This document shows positions 46,000 through 55,651 of a stretch of DNA of 64,000 nt, one piece after another. This DNA comes from Dicyema japonicum (lineage: Eukaryota; Dicyemida; Rhombozoa; Dicyemidae), in assembly GCA_011109175.1 (NCBI GenBank), contig RDEW01000013.1, forward strand, positions 597,221 through 661,220, in the 5' to 3' direction. A model generated the notes under the pieces. The model made no database searches. It was not told the DNA's origin and was given only the letters and a program-made list of their open reading frames with translations. Each line of letters starts with the position of its first letter. The stretch's first letter is position 1. The position numbers and the translations under genes were made by a program.

Positions 46000-48380
46000 A
46001 AAAGTTTTTTTAACTGTTTGAGAAATATGGATATATTGGACCAGAGTTCCTTCCATTAAACCTTCTCTGTAGGGGATAGTGCCTTTACCATATTCCTATT
46101 GATATTAGTAAATGACATTAAACTGACACACGTGTTATTTCTATCTTGATTGGATAAAAAATATCAGCACGTTTTTTATCGTTCAATACAGATGATGTAA
46201 GACATTGAAATGCTAGTTTAAAAAATATGAATTAAAAAATATTTATTAACCGGAAAACATGAGAAAAAAGTGAAACAATGGACCACCTTCGCGAGTATCC
46301 CAGTCCTCTTTATTAGTCCTCTTTTACTTGTATACCTCTTGACGACTAATTTCCAAAGTTTAGGACCATGTCAATAAATTTGAAAAAACGATAACCAAAG
46401 TTCAGGAACGTGTCAAATAAATTTTGAACATTTTCAGACGACTTGGTTTCTCATTGAATAGTTTAATTGATGGGAGTATGTTTTTGCATTCCTTCATATA
46501 CCCAGTCATTACGACATGAGTGGAGTCAAGTGTCCCCAACGATATTTTGGATTGGTCATGTTCAATGAGCCCTTGAGGAATAATGTTCATTGGGTCAATT
46601 CTTCTTTGGGTATGACGGTTAGTCTGACAGTCTTCATAGATCTCCTGCCCATTCGAGAAACTGAACTACTAGAAAGAATCTTCTTTTGTCCATAAAAATA
46701 GCTTCCTTAGAATTATTTTGGGAGACTTATTCTCAATATCCGTAATCTTTTTGTTCTCCGTGCCAAAAATAGTAGGTACATCAAGTTTACGAAAGTTTTA
46801 GAATTCAGGGTTCAAGATGACATGGATTTTGCAGAAGGCACGTGCGGTCTTTGCCGGACACAATTGTTAAGCGTATTCACGGGTCTTATTTGTATTGATT
46901 CCCTTATTGAGTTGAGAGGATGGCTGATGTTAGTGGTCGATCCACATAGAGATATGGGAGAGGTAAATACCCTTCACCTCAAAACTGGGAATAATCTTAA
47001 TATTTCTATCTACTATTCTACTCTTAATAGACATTCTCATTAAAAAGTCCTTTAAAAAATTACAAAAATCTTAGAGACCATAAACTGATATTTTCAAGTA
47101 ATTCTGTTAAGAGATTAATATTCACTTTATCAAATAAACTTCAACTCCCAACTGCATGTGCTGAAAAATCACGTAAATTTTTCTTTAAAAATCATATTTT
47201 TGAAAGTTCTTTAGTAAGCAACAGAATTTTAGTAGTCATTGAGGTTTAAACTATCAACCAATCAATCAAATCGATGCTGCATTGGGAGAATATTTGTATT
47301 TAGTGACGCTTCCATGGCTTCATTTATGACTGGAGTATCTAGGACAGTATTCCATTATTATTATTAATCCCAGGCTTACCATTGTAAGCCCAGCACAAAC
47401 AGTCACAACTGACTAATCCAGGAAAAAACCAGTATTCCATTCAAACTCACAAAATTTTATTATTTATTTAAAAATAAATTCGCACTAAAAATAAAAGTTT
47501 ATTTTTAATGTTTTATTTTTTTAATTTTAAAATCTAAGGGGTCGTGATGTTTAGGGAACATTATTATCTTTGGTCAAACAGTTGAGCAGATGATGTAACG
47601 TCTAATTAGGTATGTAATCCCAAGTCTACATTTTTGTTGCCTTATGAGACACCCAATACAACAAGGTTTGTTAGAATCATCGAAATCCTTAACCCTAAGA
47701 ACGGACCTTAGAGTAATAAATTTGGACGAGTTTGTCTTCCCTGAGGAACTATAAGTTAATGAATGATTGTTATTAACACAGGAAATTAATTAGGGATCAA
47801 CATGAAGGACGGTTGAAATATCGTGATCCTGTCTTGGAAGGCCTAGACTCTTCACTGAAGTCCCTCTTCAGCTGGTTTAATCCATGGTTAGCTGTATATG
47901 ATGACAGATTACAGAAAGTCTTGCAGAAGGACATACTCCTCCAGTCTTTTTAAGTGTTTTCAGTAGTCCTAGTTCAATTGAAGCGAAATTTAATGAGCAT
48001 TGAGAAAAGAACCACCACTGTGGGTCAGAATGATTGTCCAAAGATTGAGAGTAAAGTCTACTTAAGTTAAATATTAACTCTGAATGTTCTCTTAACGTTT
48101 ATGTTTTTACTGAACAATCTAAGAACCCCAATAGACAACCATTATTAACATAGGCCGAGAAGTCAATGGGCTATGTGAAACACTCTGTTGCACTATTTCC
48201 CAATCTATGTGAAACACAAGAATCTGTTGAATTACCTCTCCATGTGGTGTCACGACCTGATTGTCCTATCTCTACAAGCCATCATCGACCATGAGGCAGA
48301 AAGACTCTGTACATTAAAATGGTCCAAATTTTAAAATTCAATAATAAACGTAAAGAATTTTTCGTGAGTTAAAAATTAAA
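46000..48380. other. Unassigned stretch
   Basis: Minus-strand frame 46,402–46,590 (LGTLDSTHVVMTGYMKEC) and a plus-strand stretch near 47,800–47,945 (DPVLEGLDSSLKSLFSWFNP) look codon-like but match nothing I know. A LINE-tail-like AATCCCAGGCTTACC lies at 47,367. Otherwise AT-rich. Confidence 0.3.
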
Positions 48381-48389
48381 CAGAATTAG

Positions 48390-48690
48390 TAACTCTCCCG
48401 CAGAATTCTCGTAGACAGTATTTTCGTCATAATCATAAGTATCCTCGTAAATGGAGTTTCTTTAAATATTTAATAAAAATTACGGATCATGTAATTTCTG
48501 TTCTGGTTTCGAGGATACTCTTTTTTCCCTAAAAAATCTGTAGGCCAAATAAATCTCAAGAATCACGATACCGATAATGGCAAAAATGATAACATAATTA
48601 GAATAATCTATTTTAGATGACATGCCTACCAGAGAACCCACTCGAGGGTATTTTTTCGATATCTGGAGTAACTAGTAATTATGAATAAGC
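48390..48690 (-). CDS. C-terminal exons of a single-pass membrane protein
   Basis: The minus strand reads GSLVGMSSKIDYSNYVIIFA and IIGIVILEIYLAYRFFREKR, a transmembrane helix with a basic stop-transfer end. KPEQKLHDP follows, then a 24 nt intron (GTAATTTTTATTAAATATTT plus AAAG) and NSIYEDTYDYDENTVYENSA, an acidic tyrosine-rich tail. Upstream exons (NNGNPGVDHQAFDQST near 48,800) probably belong to the ectodomain. The tail could carry tyrosine-based sorting or signalling motifs. Family unknown. Confidence 0.5.
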
Positions 48691-49149
48691 TTAGTAGAAT
48701 TAGAGGGATTAAGAAATAAACCTGAATTTAGGAATAAAATGGATTATAGTTCTCTAAATTAATATTATTAAAATACTACCCGCAGTACTTTGGTCAAATG
48801 CCTGGTGATCAACTCCGGGATTTCCGTTATTCTAAATAGTGTTTTATGGTGAAAGTACATTAACTGGAGTTCCGAATCCGATTTCTAATAGTGAACAAAA
48901 CACTACTCAGGTTTATTATGAGGAATAGAACACAGCCTGCAAATACCATTGGATTCTGACTTTTTCAAATACGCTCTGAAATTATTTAAATACCGTTTCA
49001 TCCGCGAATTATAAAATCAGGATGTTGCCATATACGCTACACGAGCTATGTATATCGTTTTTAGTATATTATGAATTATAGGACATTTTTCAGTGAAGGG
49101 TCTTTTTTTAATTATGTTTTACCTTTCAGAAGTTATAAATTGAATTTAT
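48691..49149 (-). other. Probable upstream exons of the membrane protein
   Basis: Only fragments such as GFGTPVNV and NNGNPGVDHQAFDQST are readable on the minus strand, separated by stops. No domain recognised. Confidence 0.3.
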
Positions 49150-49400
49150 TCTAAAGACCCTGGGTAACCAAACTAAATAACTACTTGATCCTGACTCGTT
49201 CCTGCGTTCATGAACTTGTCTTCAGGTAACGACATTGTCTCCTGAGGAAAGAATAGTTGGATCCTCTTGATTTCGGTCAGGTATTGGGAGTCTCCTCAGT
49301 AAATGGATCCAATGACGACATCGAAAAAGGAAAAATAAATTTTGACCAACTAGCCACTTAGCACCACATGGAGCAACACGCCCAAGTTTTTAAAAAATAA
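49150..49400 (-). repeat. Dispersed LINE-tail-like repeat, fourth copy
   Basis: Reads ACCCTGGGTAACCAAACTAA, TTGATCCTGACTCGTTCC, GAACTTGTCTTCAGGTAACG, GTTGGATCCTCTTGATTTCG, GGGAGTCTCCTCAGTAAATG and TAGCACCACATGGAGC. It is nearly collinear with 18,366–18,610. Confidence 0.7.
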
Positions 49401-49403
49401 TAA

Positions 49404-50330
49404 TTATAACACCAGAGACCATGGATACAAAAACTAACTCGTCACTTGATCACAGCACGCTCTAGCAGGAACCTTATTTTGGCCCGATGGTCCTCCCTCG
49501 ACCCCACACAAACACGTATTGATCGAATGACTGGATCTTCGCAGTCACGACGGCGCGTTCCATGATTCATTCGTAGTATCAAGGCTTCAGGAGGCATTGG
49601 TGGCTGAAACTCTCCAGAAATCCAGCGTTCCGTGATATTGGAGGCTTTTTTTCGGCTAGCTTCGATCTTCAAGACATTTGTCCAAGAGATGACCCCACAT
49701 ACCACGTGCGTAAGAGATGCATGGTTCAATGTATATAGCTTCATTGTTTGCCTTCAGTTCTACCGTCCATCCCAGTCTTGTCTGAAGTAAATAGGGTTGT
49801 GACGGACTTCTCGCTGCTGGCAGCTAGGCGATTCTTCGATAGTCATTCGTCAAGACGGTCCAGATTTTGCTGCAATCTCGAAGTGGTGATCTGGATTTCC
49901 TGATCGCGTGACGCAATTACGATGTCGTCGGCATAAGTTAGAATAATATCATTTTCGGCGTCTGGTGTGGAGGTCCGCCATGATTAGGTTGAATAAAACT
50001 GGCGACAAAGGGGATCCTTGGGGAACACCATTAGGAAGAAGCCGTGAATAATGCAGACGCGTCCCCTCCGACCACTAAGGAAGTTAGCTAGCCAGAGTTT
50101 AAGCTTTCCAGGATCTTTGGTCAATTGTTCGAGAATCTCCTTGACACCGAATCAAAAGCCTTGTGGTCGTCTATGGAGCAAAGTACAGTCTTCATAGATG
50201 TCATTTTTGGTTTTAAATGCCATAATTCGTTTTAGTTGCCATTTATTTTTATTTATTCAACCCCAAGACCACCAGGAAAGATAGGTCAAAACTAACTAAT
50301 TAGGTGATCCCAGCTTCCAGCAACATCCGG
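49404..50330 (-). mobile_element. Non-LTR retrotransposon (RT), antisense
   Basis: The minus strand encodes FDSVSRRF, PNGVPQGSPLSPVLFNLIMA, TYADDIVIASRDQEIQI (YADD at 49,924–49,935), LQQNLDRLDEWLSKN and, in the frame 49,442–49,744, NHASLTHVV and EASRKKASNITERWISGE. Frames are broken. The 3' end runs into ACACCAGAGACCATGGATAC at 49,411, a tail also present at 61,980. It is related to the RT at 27,660–29,015. Confidence 0.8.
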
Positions 50331-50569
50331 ACTCTCTTCAATTGGTCTTCTGATGATCCAACCGTTTTATTATTATTATTATTTAAGCCAAATAAACACC
50401 GTCTTAACCAATAACTAATATTCAGGTGATCCCGGCATCCAACCGTTTTTAGTTTGCCATAATCACGACGGTTAGAAATATGATTTATTTAAATCATTTT
50501 ATTCAATCATTTAATTATTTCAATATTTAAATCAATATTAAATTAGTTTATTGGTGAAATTCTTTCTGA
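50331..50569. other. LINE tails and simple repeats
   Basis: TTATTATTATTATTATT at 50,365 precedes AACACCGTCTTAACCAATAA and GGTGATCCCGGC, an antisense LINE-type tail. A similar tail is at 50,255–50,330 (CAACCCCAAGACCACC, GGTGATCCCAGC). Confidence 0.45.
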
Positions 50570-50775
50570 CGAGTGAGCCGTCATCAGTGGACTCTCACTG
50601 CGGAACTGGATTGTATAGAAAGGACACTCACACAAGAAAAAGAAAAAGAAGTGAAGATCATTCCTTGTTCTACGATTAGTTAAAATTAACTGTTCTTTAC
50701 TTAAATAAAGTGTGTGTCCTGCCTATGCGGAGCTAATACCACGGCTCCGTGAAAAAGGCTGTTATTATTATACAA
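50570..50775 (+). mobile_element. SINE 3' part plus LINE-like tail
   Basis: GAGCCGTCATCAGTGGACTC, GCGGAACTGGATTG, ACACTCACACAAGAAAAAG and CTACGATTAGTTAAAATTAA match the SINE at 17,113–17,380 from its middle onward. The following CCTATGCGGAGCTAATACCA and TGTTATTATTAT resemble the LINE tail at 9,660–9,715. Confidence 0.6.
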
Positions 50776-50914
50776 TTCTTGTGTCCATGGGATAGGGGAG
50801 TTTGCGACTTTTTTTCCAACACTTTCAAGTGAGCAGGACTCCAAATAGATTAATCCAGGACTCCAAAAACTAACCGCATGAAAAGGACTATACCATTTCA
50901 GGTTTAAAGTGGGT

Positions 50915-51080
50915 CTTACCAAAAGCAAAGTGGTTCTTACCAAAAGCAAAGTGGTACTTACCAAAAGCAAAGTGGTACTTACCAAAAGCAAAGTGGTACT
51001 TACCAAAAGCAAAGTGGAACTTACCAAAAGCAAAGTGGAACTTACCAAAAGCAAAGTGGAACTTACCAAAAGCAAAGTGG
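50915..51080 (+). repeat. Left 21 bp tandem array (8 units)
   Basis: Units CTTACCAAAAGCAAAGTGG plus a variable dinucleotide start at 50,915 and every 21 bp to 51,062. From outside inward the dinucleotides are GT, TT, TA, TA, TA, AA, AA, AA, AA. The open frames in and across it are artefacts of the 21 bp period. Confidence 0.95.
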
Positions 51081-51092
51081 AACAAAAATTAT

Positions 51093-52145
51093 TTAATAAA
51101 CCATGTCATCATTATTTAACACCGATGGGGCCAACCTCTGAATTCTAGCAATTACGGTGTTGCATAAAGATGGAGTGATTATACATAATGAATTAATCAT
51201 ACTTTCTTCTAACTTTTGAAGTCGAAACTCCGTAGTTGACAAAGCTTCTTGTCTCACACCATTCAAAATATTTTTCATATCTGTAGCAATGTGTCTTTTT
51301 ACATCAGCTTTGAAAACTGACCAAATATTCTCAATTGGGTTGAGCATAGGGCTATAGGGACCCAATCTTAAAATTTTATTTCCGATGAATTCATTATCTC
51401 TGACAATTTCTTCAATTCCTGAATGGCATGGAGCATTGTCTACTACTAGCACTACTGGAAAATTGTAAACTTCCCTGGCTTTTCGTAGACAAATTCTCAC
51501 CCATTCATGGGCGGATTCTTTATTAAAGGATCCACGTTTGAATTCATAATGCAACAATCCAAGGGACCCGATGCAACCAATGAAATGTACATTGGCACCT
51601 CGCGAACTTGTTGCAACGACATTAGCCCTTGTTCCTTTTTTTGATCGACCCTTTTTACGGGATATGTGCATGTTTATATTTGTTTCATCCATAAATAATA
51701 TTGGAATTTCCTCCGATTGATATTCCAATAATGAAGTTATAAATTTTTTTCTTTTTTCTTTATTTAATTCACTATTGCCTTTCTCTGGTTCATACCTGAT
51801 ATCTTTCAAAGAATAACAGGCACCGTCCAAGTGGACTCGAATGGTTTCTTTTGAAACATTTAAGCTGAAATTAGAATTTAAAAGAATTCTCAAGGTCTCA
51901 AGAGTAATCCTAGGGTTAATTTCGAGCTGTTCAACACAATAATCTTTATGTTTATCAAGAAATTTTTTTGCTTTTGATCCCCCTCGCTGATCAGGTTTGT
52001 TTTTGTTTTTCAACCAACGATAAGTAGTAGTTTTCGGAACATCGAGAGATTTTGCAAGTTCCCTCCAGTCACCATCTCCCTCATAAGCCCCGATAATAAG
52101 ATTTTTCTTAATTTCAGCTTCAGACTTTTTTATTTGAGCAGGCAT
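51093..52145 (-). CDS. IS630/Tc1-family DDE transposase, intact
   Basis: The transposase cuts and pastes the surrounding element into TA sites. I place the start at MPAQIKKSEAE (52,145), because the upstream ATG at 52,178 adds only a hydrophobic 11-residue leader next to the repeat array. An N-terminal helix-turn-helix (DWRELAKSLDVPKTTTYRWL) is followed by a second DNA-binding segment (NPRITLETLRILL…VSKETIRVHL). The catalytic core has Asp in ILFMDETNINMH, Asp in VVLVVDNAPCHSG and Glu in YSPMLNPIENIWSVFK. Thirty-five residues separate the second Asp from the Glu, giving a DD35E spacing. The C-terminal ~60 residues are helical. At 350 residues it is normal family length with no stop, frameshift or intron. 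The lack of 22 nt introns sets it apart from host genes. Confidence 0.92.
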   Translation of the reverse strand: MPAQIKKSEAEIKKNLIIGAYEGDGDWRELAKSLDVPKTTTYRWLKNKNKPDQRGGSKAKKFLDKHKDYCVEQLEINPRITLETLRILLNSNFSLNVSKETIRVHLDGACYSLKDIRYEPEKGNSELNKEKRKKFITSLLEYQSEEIPILFMDETNINMHISRKKGRSKKGTRANVVATSSRGANVHFIGCIGSLGLLHYEFKRGSFNKESAHEWVRICLRKAREVYNFPVVLVVDNAPCHSGIEEIVRDNEFIGNKILRLGPYSPMLNPIENIWSVFKADVKRHIATDMKNILNGVRQEALSTTEFRLQKLEESMINSLCIITPSLCNTVIARIQRLAPSVLNNDDMVY

Positions 52146-52199
52146 ATGAATAAAAAAATGAAATATTTGCGCAGACATGCAAATATATAGGTTTTTGCT

Positions 52200-52491
52200 T
52201 AGTCACTTTTGCAATTGATCTCGACACTTTTGCATGTTGCTTTGTCACTTTTGCCAATGATCTCGACACTTTTGCATGTTGCTTTGTCACTTTTGCAATG
52301 ATCTCGTCACTTTTGCATGTTGCTTTGTCACTTTTGCAAATGATCTCGTCACTTTTGCAATTGATCTCGACACTTTTGCATGTTGCTTTGTCACTTTTGC
52401 AATTGATCTCGACACTTTTGCATGTTGCTTTGTCACTTTTGCGAATGATCTCGACACTTTTGCAATTGATCTCGACACTTTTGCAATTGAA
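52200..52491 (+). repeat. Internal tandem array of CACTTTTGCA units
   Basis: Fourteen units of 19–22 bp each carry CACTTTTG. Two kinds tend to alternate, one ending CAATTGATCTCGA and one CATGTTGCTTTGT, giving a ~41 bp higher-order period. The array lies just upstream of the transposase start and inside the right terminal array, so it occupies the promoter/5' leader position. Confidence 0.9.
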
Positions 52492-52529
52492 ATTAATCTT
52501 CATCCTATAACAAAAAAATAATTTTTGTT

Positions 52530-52756
52530 CCACTTTGATTTTGGTAAGTTCCACTTTGCTTTTGGTAAGTTCCACTTTGCTTTTGGTAAGTACCACTTTG
52601 CTTTTGGTAAGTACCACTTTGCTTTTGGTAAGTACCACTTTGCTTTTGGTAAGTCCCACTTTGCTTTTGGTAAGACCCACTTTGCTTTTGGTAAGACCCA
52701 CTTTGCTTTTGGTAAGACCCACTTTGCTTTTGGTAAGACCCACTGCTTTTGGTAAG
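52530..52756 (-). repeat. Right 21 bp tandem array (11 units)
   Basis: Inverted relative to the left array. Reading inward from the right end the dinucleotides are GT (five), GA, TA (three), AA (three). The outermost unit is short by two bases (CCACTGCTTTTGG). The innermost has GATTTTGG in place of GCTTTTGG. Confidence 0.95.
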
Positions 52757-52789
52757 ACCCACTTTAAACCTGAAATGGTATAGTATGGA

Positions 52790-53069
52790 CACCGGGATCA
52801 CTTAATTAGACGATAACTTTATCCTCTTCTCGTGATTTCGGGAGTTAATAAAATAACTAATTTTCACTTGATGAATTTTATGATTGGGGGTTTGTTAAAT
52901 AAACTAATTTTGTAGGAATTGTGCTGTATTTTAGTTTATCCAGTTCAAATTTTAACATCCATGTGAATCCCGACTATACCATAATATTTAGTGGAGTAAT
53001 TAACTTGATGATTACATCTGAGAGAACTGTAAATGAATGTGATAATGGTATGGTCGAGTTATCAATTTT
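52790..53069. other. LINE-tail-like and AT-rich sequence
   Basis: CCGGGATCACTTAATTAGAC and GATTTCGGGAGTTAATAAAA at 52,793–52,850 fit the shared LINE 3' module. The transposon therefore inserted into a LINE tail. No gene. Confidence 0.45.
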
Positions 53070-53680
53070 AACGAATCAACTGTTCGATATACGAGTATAG
53101 GAAATTCATTCTTCCTCCAACTTATGATTGAATATTCTACCATTAGATTTAAAATTCGATTGGATAATTTGCTAGGATTAATTAGAGTGACTGTTCTTTA
53201 TAAAATAAAGCGTGAGTTCTGGCTAATGGAGACAATAATTCTTGACGGCAGTGTTTTTGTTGTTATATCTTCTTTTTCTCAGTTTCCTCGCCTCATCAAT
53301 TACTCAGAACTCAATTCTTTTATCGTACGCAGATGATCTCAGGATTTCAGAAAAACATCGAAGGGTCGAGGAGGAGACTTTAAACCTGGTAAGTTCTTGA
53401 ACAAAAAGAGCCTCTGTTATGCTACCTCTAAATCTATGTGGAGTACAGTAAACATATATAATTTTCCTATTCCCATTAAGAAGATCCTTTCCATCTTGGT
53501 AGTCACCTTCGACCTCCTCCTTTCACTCACACATCAATTGGATTTGGTAACCTCGAGGATCCAAAAGAAAATTGGAATTTTCAACACATTCTCCAATATC
53601 TTAACCTCCCTTCATTGCAGCTTCCATACAAACAATTTGGTCCACCTAGCCCTAGTTATCGTGAACGCAAATTAAATTAA
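53070..53680 (+). mobile_element. LINE reverse-transcriptase fragment
   Basis: The plus strand encodes SYADDLRI (53,323–53,346), KHRRVEEETLNL, then ILVVTFDLLLSLTHQLDLVT and SRIQKKIGIFNTFSNI. This is the YADD box and the following ILGV.FD…L…HI…K..R segment of a non-LTR RT. Upstream frame 53,124–53,336 probably covers earlier RT blocks in decay. Confidence 0.65.
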
Positions 53681-53939
53681 GTTTTATGCACAACTCATTA
53701 GAATCAAATTCTTTGTCATTCTTCGATAATATGAAGTATAACAATACGATGATAACTGTGATTCAAAGCTATCGATCTATCAGCCTTATCTGTTCAATAT
53801 CAGAGATGACTAATTAGCAAAAGGATTTCAAATTTGGCTAAGAGAAAAGTTTATAAGGAAAGCAAAAATCATTCAGAAATAGTCAAGACCTCGTAGCTTC
53901 TGTAATAGTTCACCAATATAGAGAATTGATTTGATGGTG

Positions 53940-54780
53940 CATTGATTCTGACATCGCGATTCTCCAAGCGGTGGAGGCATACTTCACAAAGGATGCTGGT
54001 CTCCGTCGATAAAGTTTTTGATGTATCGTCCAGATTTAAAAGAATTCTCTAAGCAAGTGGACGTAAAACATTTGTTTTCTGTAGTTCCTTTATGGCTGCT
54101 CTCTTGGAATGAGTCGTGATCAGTCTGTTTTATGTTACTCTGATAATTTTTGAAGGGTTCGTTGCAGCCACTCGCACAAGGTTAATGAAGATTCTGGGTT
54201 CTTCTTTATATCGGTGGTCTAAGGTAAATAATGCCCACGTTGATTTTATTGTCGAAACAAGGAGGTGGCTGTCAACCAGTAGATACATTCCCCAGCTTCA
54301 TTTGAGCCATGGAGCTGTGATTGACTTGGAGCGATTTCCGGTGGTTAACTCATCTGCATGGGATAATAGCAGGGAGTCTTCGTCGTCATACGTAGAAGCA
54401 TGTTGAATAGAACTGGAGACAATATGAACCCACGAGACACTCCGTTTGCTATTAAACAAAATCTTGATCTGAGGTGATTTCTCAAGCGTTGTCCTGAGAA
54501 AAGTTTGCCGACCAAAACTTTACGTAGGGATAAATGTCCAATGAGTAGATGAGGTGTTTCCTCGAAACTGTGTCAAAAGCTGGAGATGACTGCAGTTCGC
54601 ACATATTGGGAGGGACTGCATTGAAACCTTCAACAATAAATTGTGGCAGCGTTGACAGATGCGTAGTAGATCTTCGATATGAAAACCTCGATGGAATCAA
54701 TCCAAATTTTCTGTATGGTGTTGCAGTTTACAGATCAATTAAAAACCTGAGTGCAAGCCCGCCAGATTTTTAATACGACG
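53940..54780 (-). mobile_element. LINE reverse-transcriptase fragment, antisense
   Basis: The minus strand encodes FSYRRSTTHLSTLPQFIVEG, AFDTVSRKHLIYSL and, downstream in broken frames, RLLFNSKRSVSGV and SHADELTTGN (a degraded YADD). The order HGFR-like, FDTVSRK, then YADD-like is that of a non-LTR RT. The plus-strand frames here are shadows. Confidence 0.65.
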
Positions 54781-54789
54781 ATAACTTTT

Positions 54790-55651
54790 GAATTTTGTCT
54801 GAAAATAATTCCTGGTAAAGACTTCTCAATTAATGCACTTTAATGTCCATAGCGGTCTATGAAACTGATGGAACGCAATGCTTCATGATAGGACGTATTT
54901 GACACGAGGATCCGCCTTGTCCCATAAGCATTTTCCAGCAAAAAAAATATTTGTTTTAGTGATTCCAAAGAGCACTTTCCTTAATGAGAGAGTGACTAGA
55001 TAGTGTCATCTCGGGTGTACGCAAAAAAAACAGCAATTCACTTTCCATGTGATAAGTTTTTACGGAAGGAGATATACATTATCCAAAGTATTCAAAGGGA
55101 GTCGTCAACTCAAGCTTGATCGTAGTTTTTTCAATTACATGATACGACTCTAAAAGCTCTGTGATCCTTGTCGTTAAAATATAGACCGTTTTTCATATGG
55201 TTGGAGACTACAACAACTGCCGATCTCGAAGTGCAGGCGGATCACAAAATATCCAGGAAAAGATGAAAGCTTGAATTCTGTAGTAAAAGCAAGATCCAAG
55301 TGGATTTCAAAAGGAAGATCCGGAAATTAAAGGATCTTCCTTCAGTTGTAGAATTGGTAAACCTGATCCAGGATTAGACTCAAGTCACCTAGCATCAGGA
55401 TAAACAGTGAAGAATAGTAAAAAAGCCGATCGGAAGTAAAACGCAGTAAAATGATGAACCACCCCCATTCAACAATCCAACGAGGAAGGGGAGGATAATG
55501 AATTTTTAAATCCTTTTCGGATCGAATACAACCTTTTAAGACTAGTCACATGGAAAATTCCACAGACATTGCGACTATTTTATTTATTTATTAAAAAATT
55601 AAACTACAAATAAATTGTTTAAATTAATAATATTATTACTCTTGTGGTCTA
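54790..55651. other. Upstream region of the phosphatase gene
   Basis: No gene or repeat recognised. The sequence turns AT-rich from 55,570 to the start codon of the phosphatase. Confidence 0.35.

Larger units (their letters stand above)
50891..52780 (-). mobile_element. Complete IS630/Tc1-like transposon with repeat-array inverted ends
   Basis: The element is bounded by TA on both sides (50,889–50,890 and 52,781–52,782). Its ends are inverted copies of TACCATTTCAGGTTTAAAGT plus GGGT, followed inward by 21 bp tandem repeats: 8 units on the left and 11 on the right. A single open transposase gene fills the interior on the minus strand, and a second, unrelated tandem array lies between its start and the right repeat array. 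Apart from one short unit on the right, the ends look undamaged. This suggests recent activity, in contrast to every other element in the window. Confidence 0.9.

Noticed and set aside
50888-51148. Open frames encoding seven-residue peptide repeats (LTKSKVV, HFAFGKY) in both strands of the terminal arrays
   Set aside because: They arise because the DNA unit is 21 bp with no stop in several frames on both strands; they are terminal-repeat sequence, not genes.
52200-52491. CRISPR array
   Set aside because: Units are contiguous with only small variation and no unique spacers; the genome is eukaryotic.
52120-52801. Long repetitive frames across the right arrays (207, 98 and 82 codons)
   Set aside because: Same artefact of 20–21 bp periodicity; the true gene is the transposase ending the array region.
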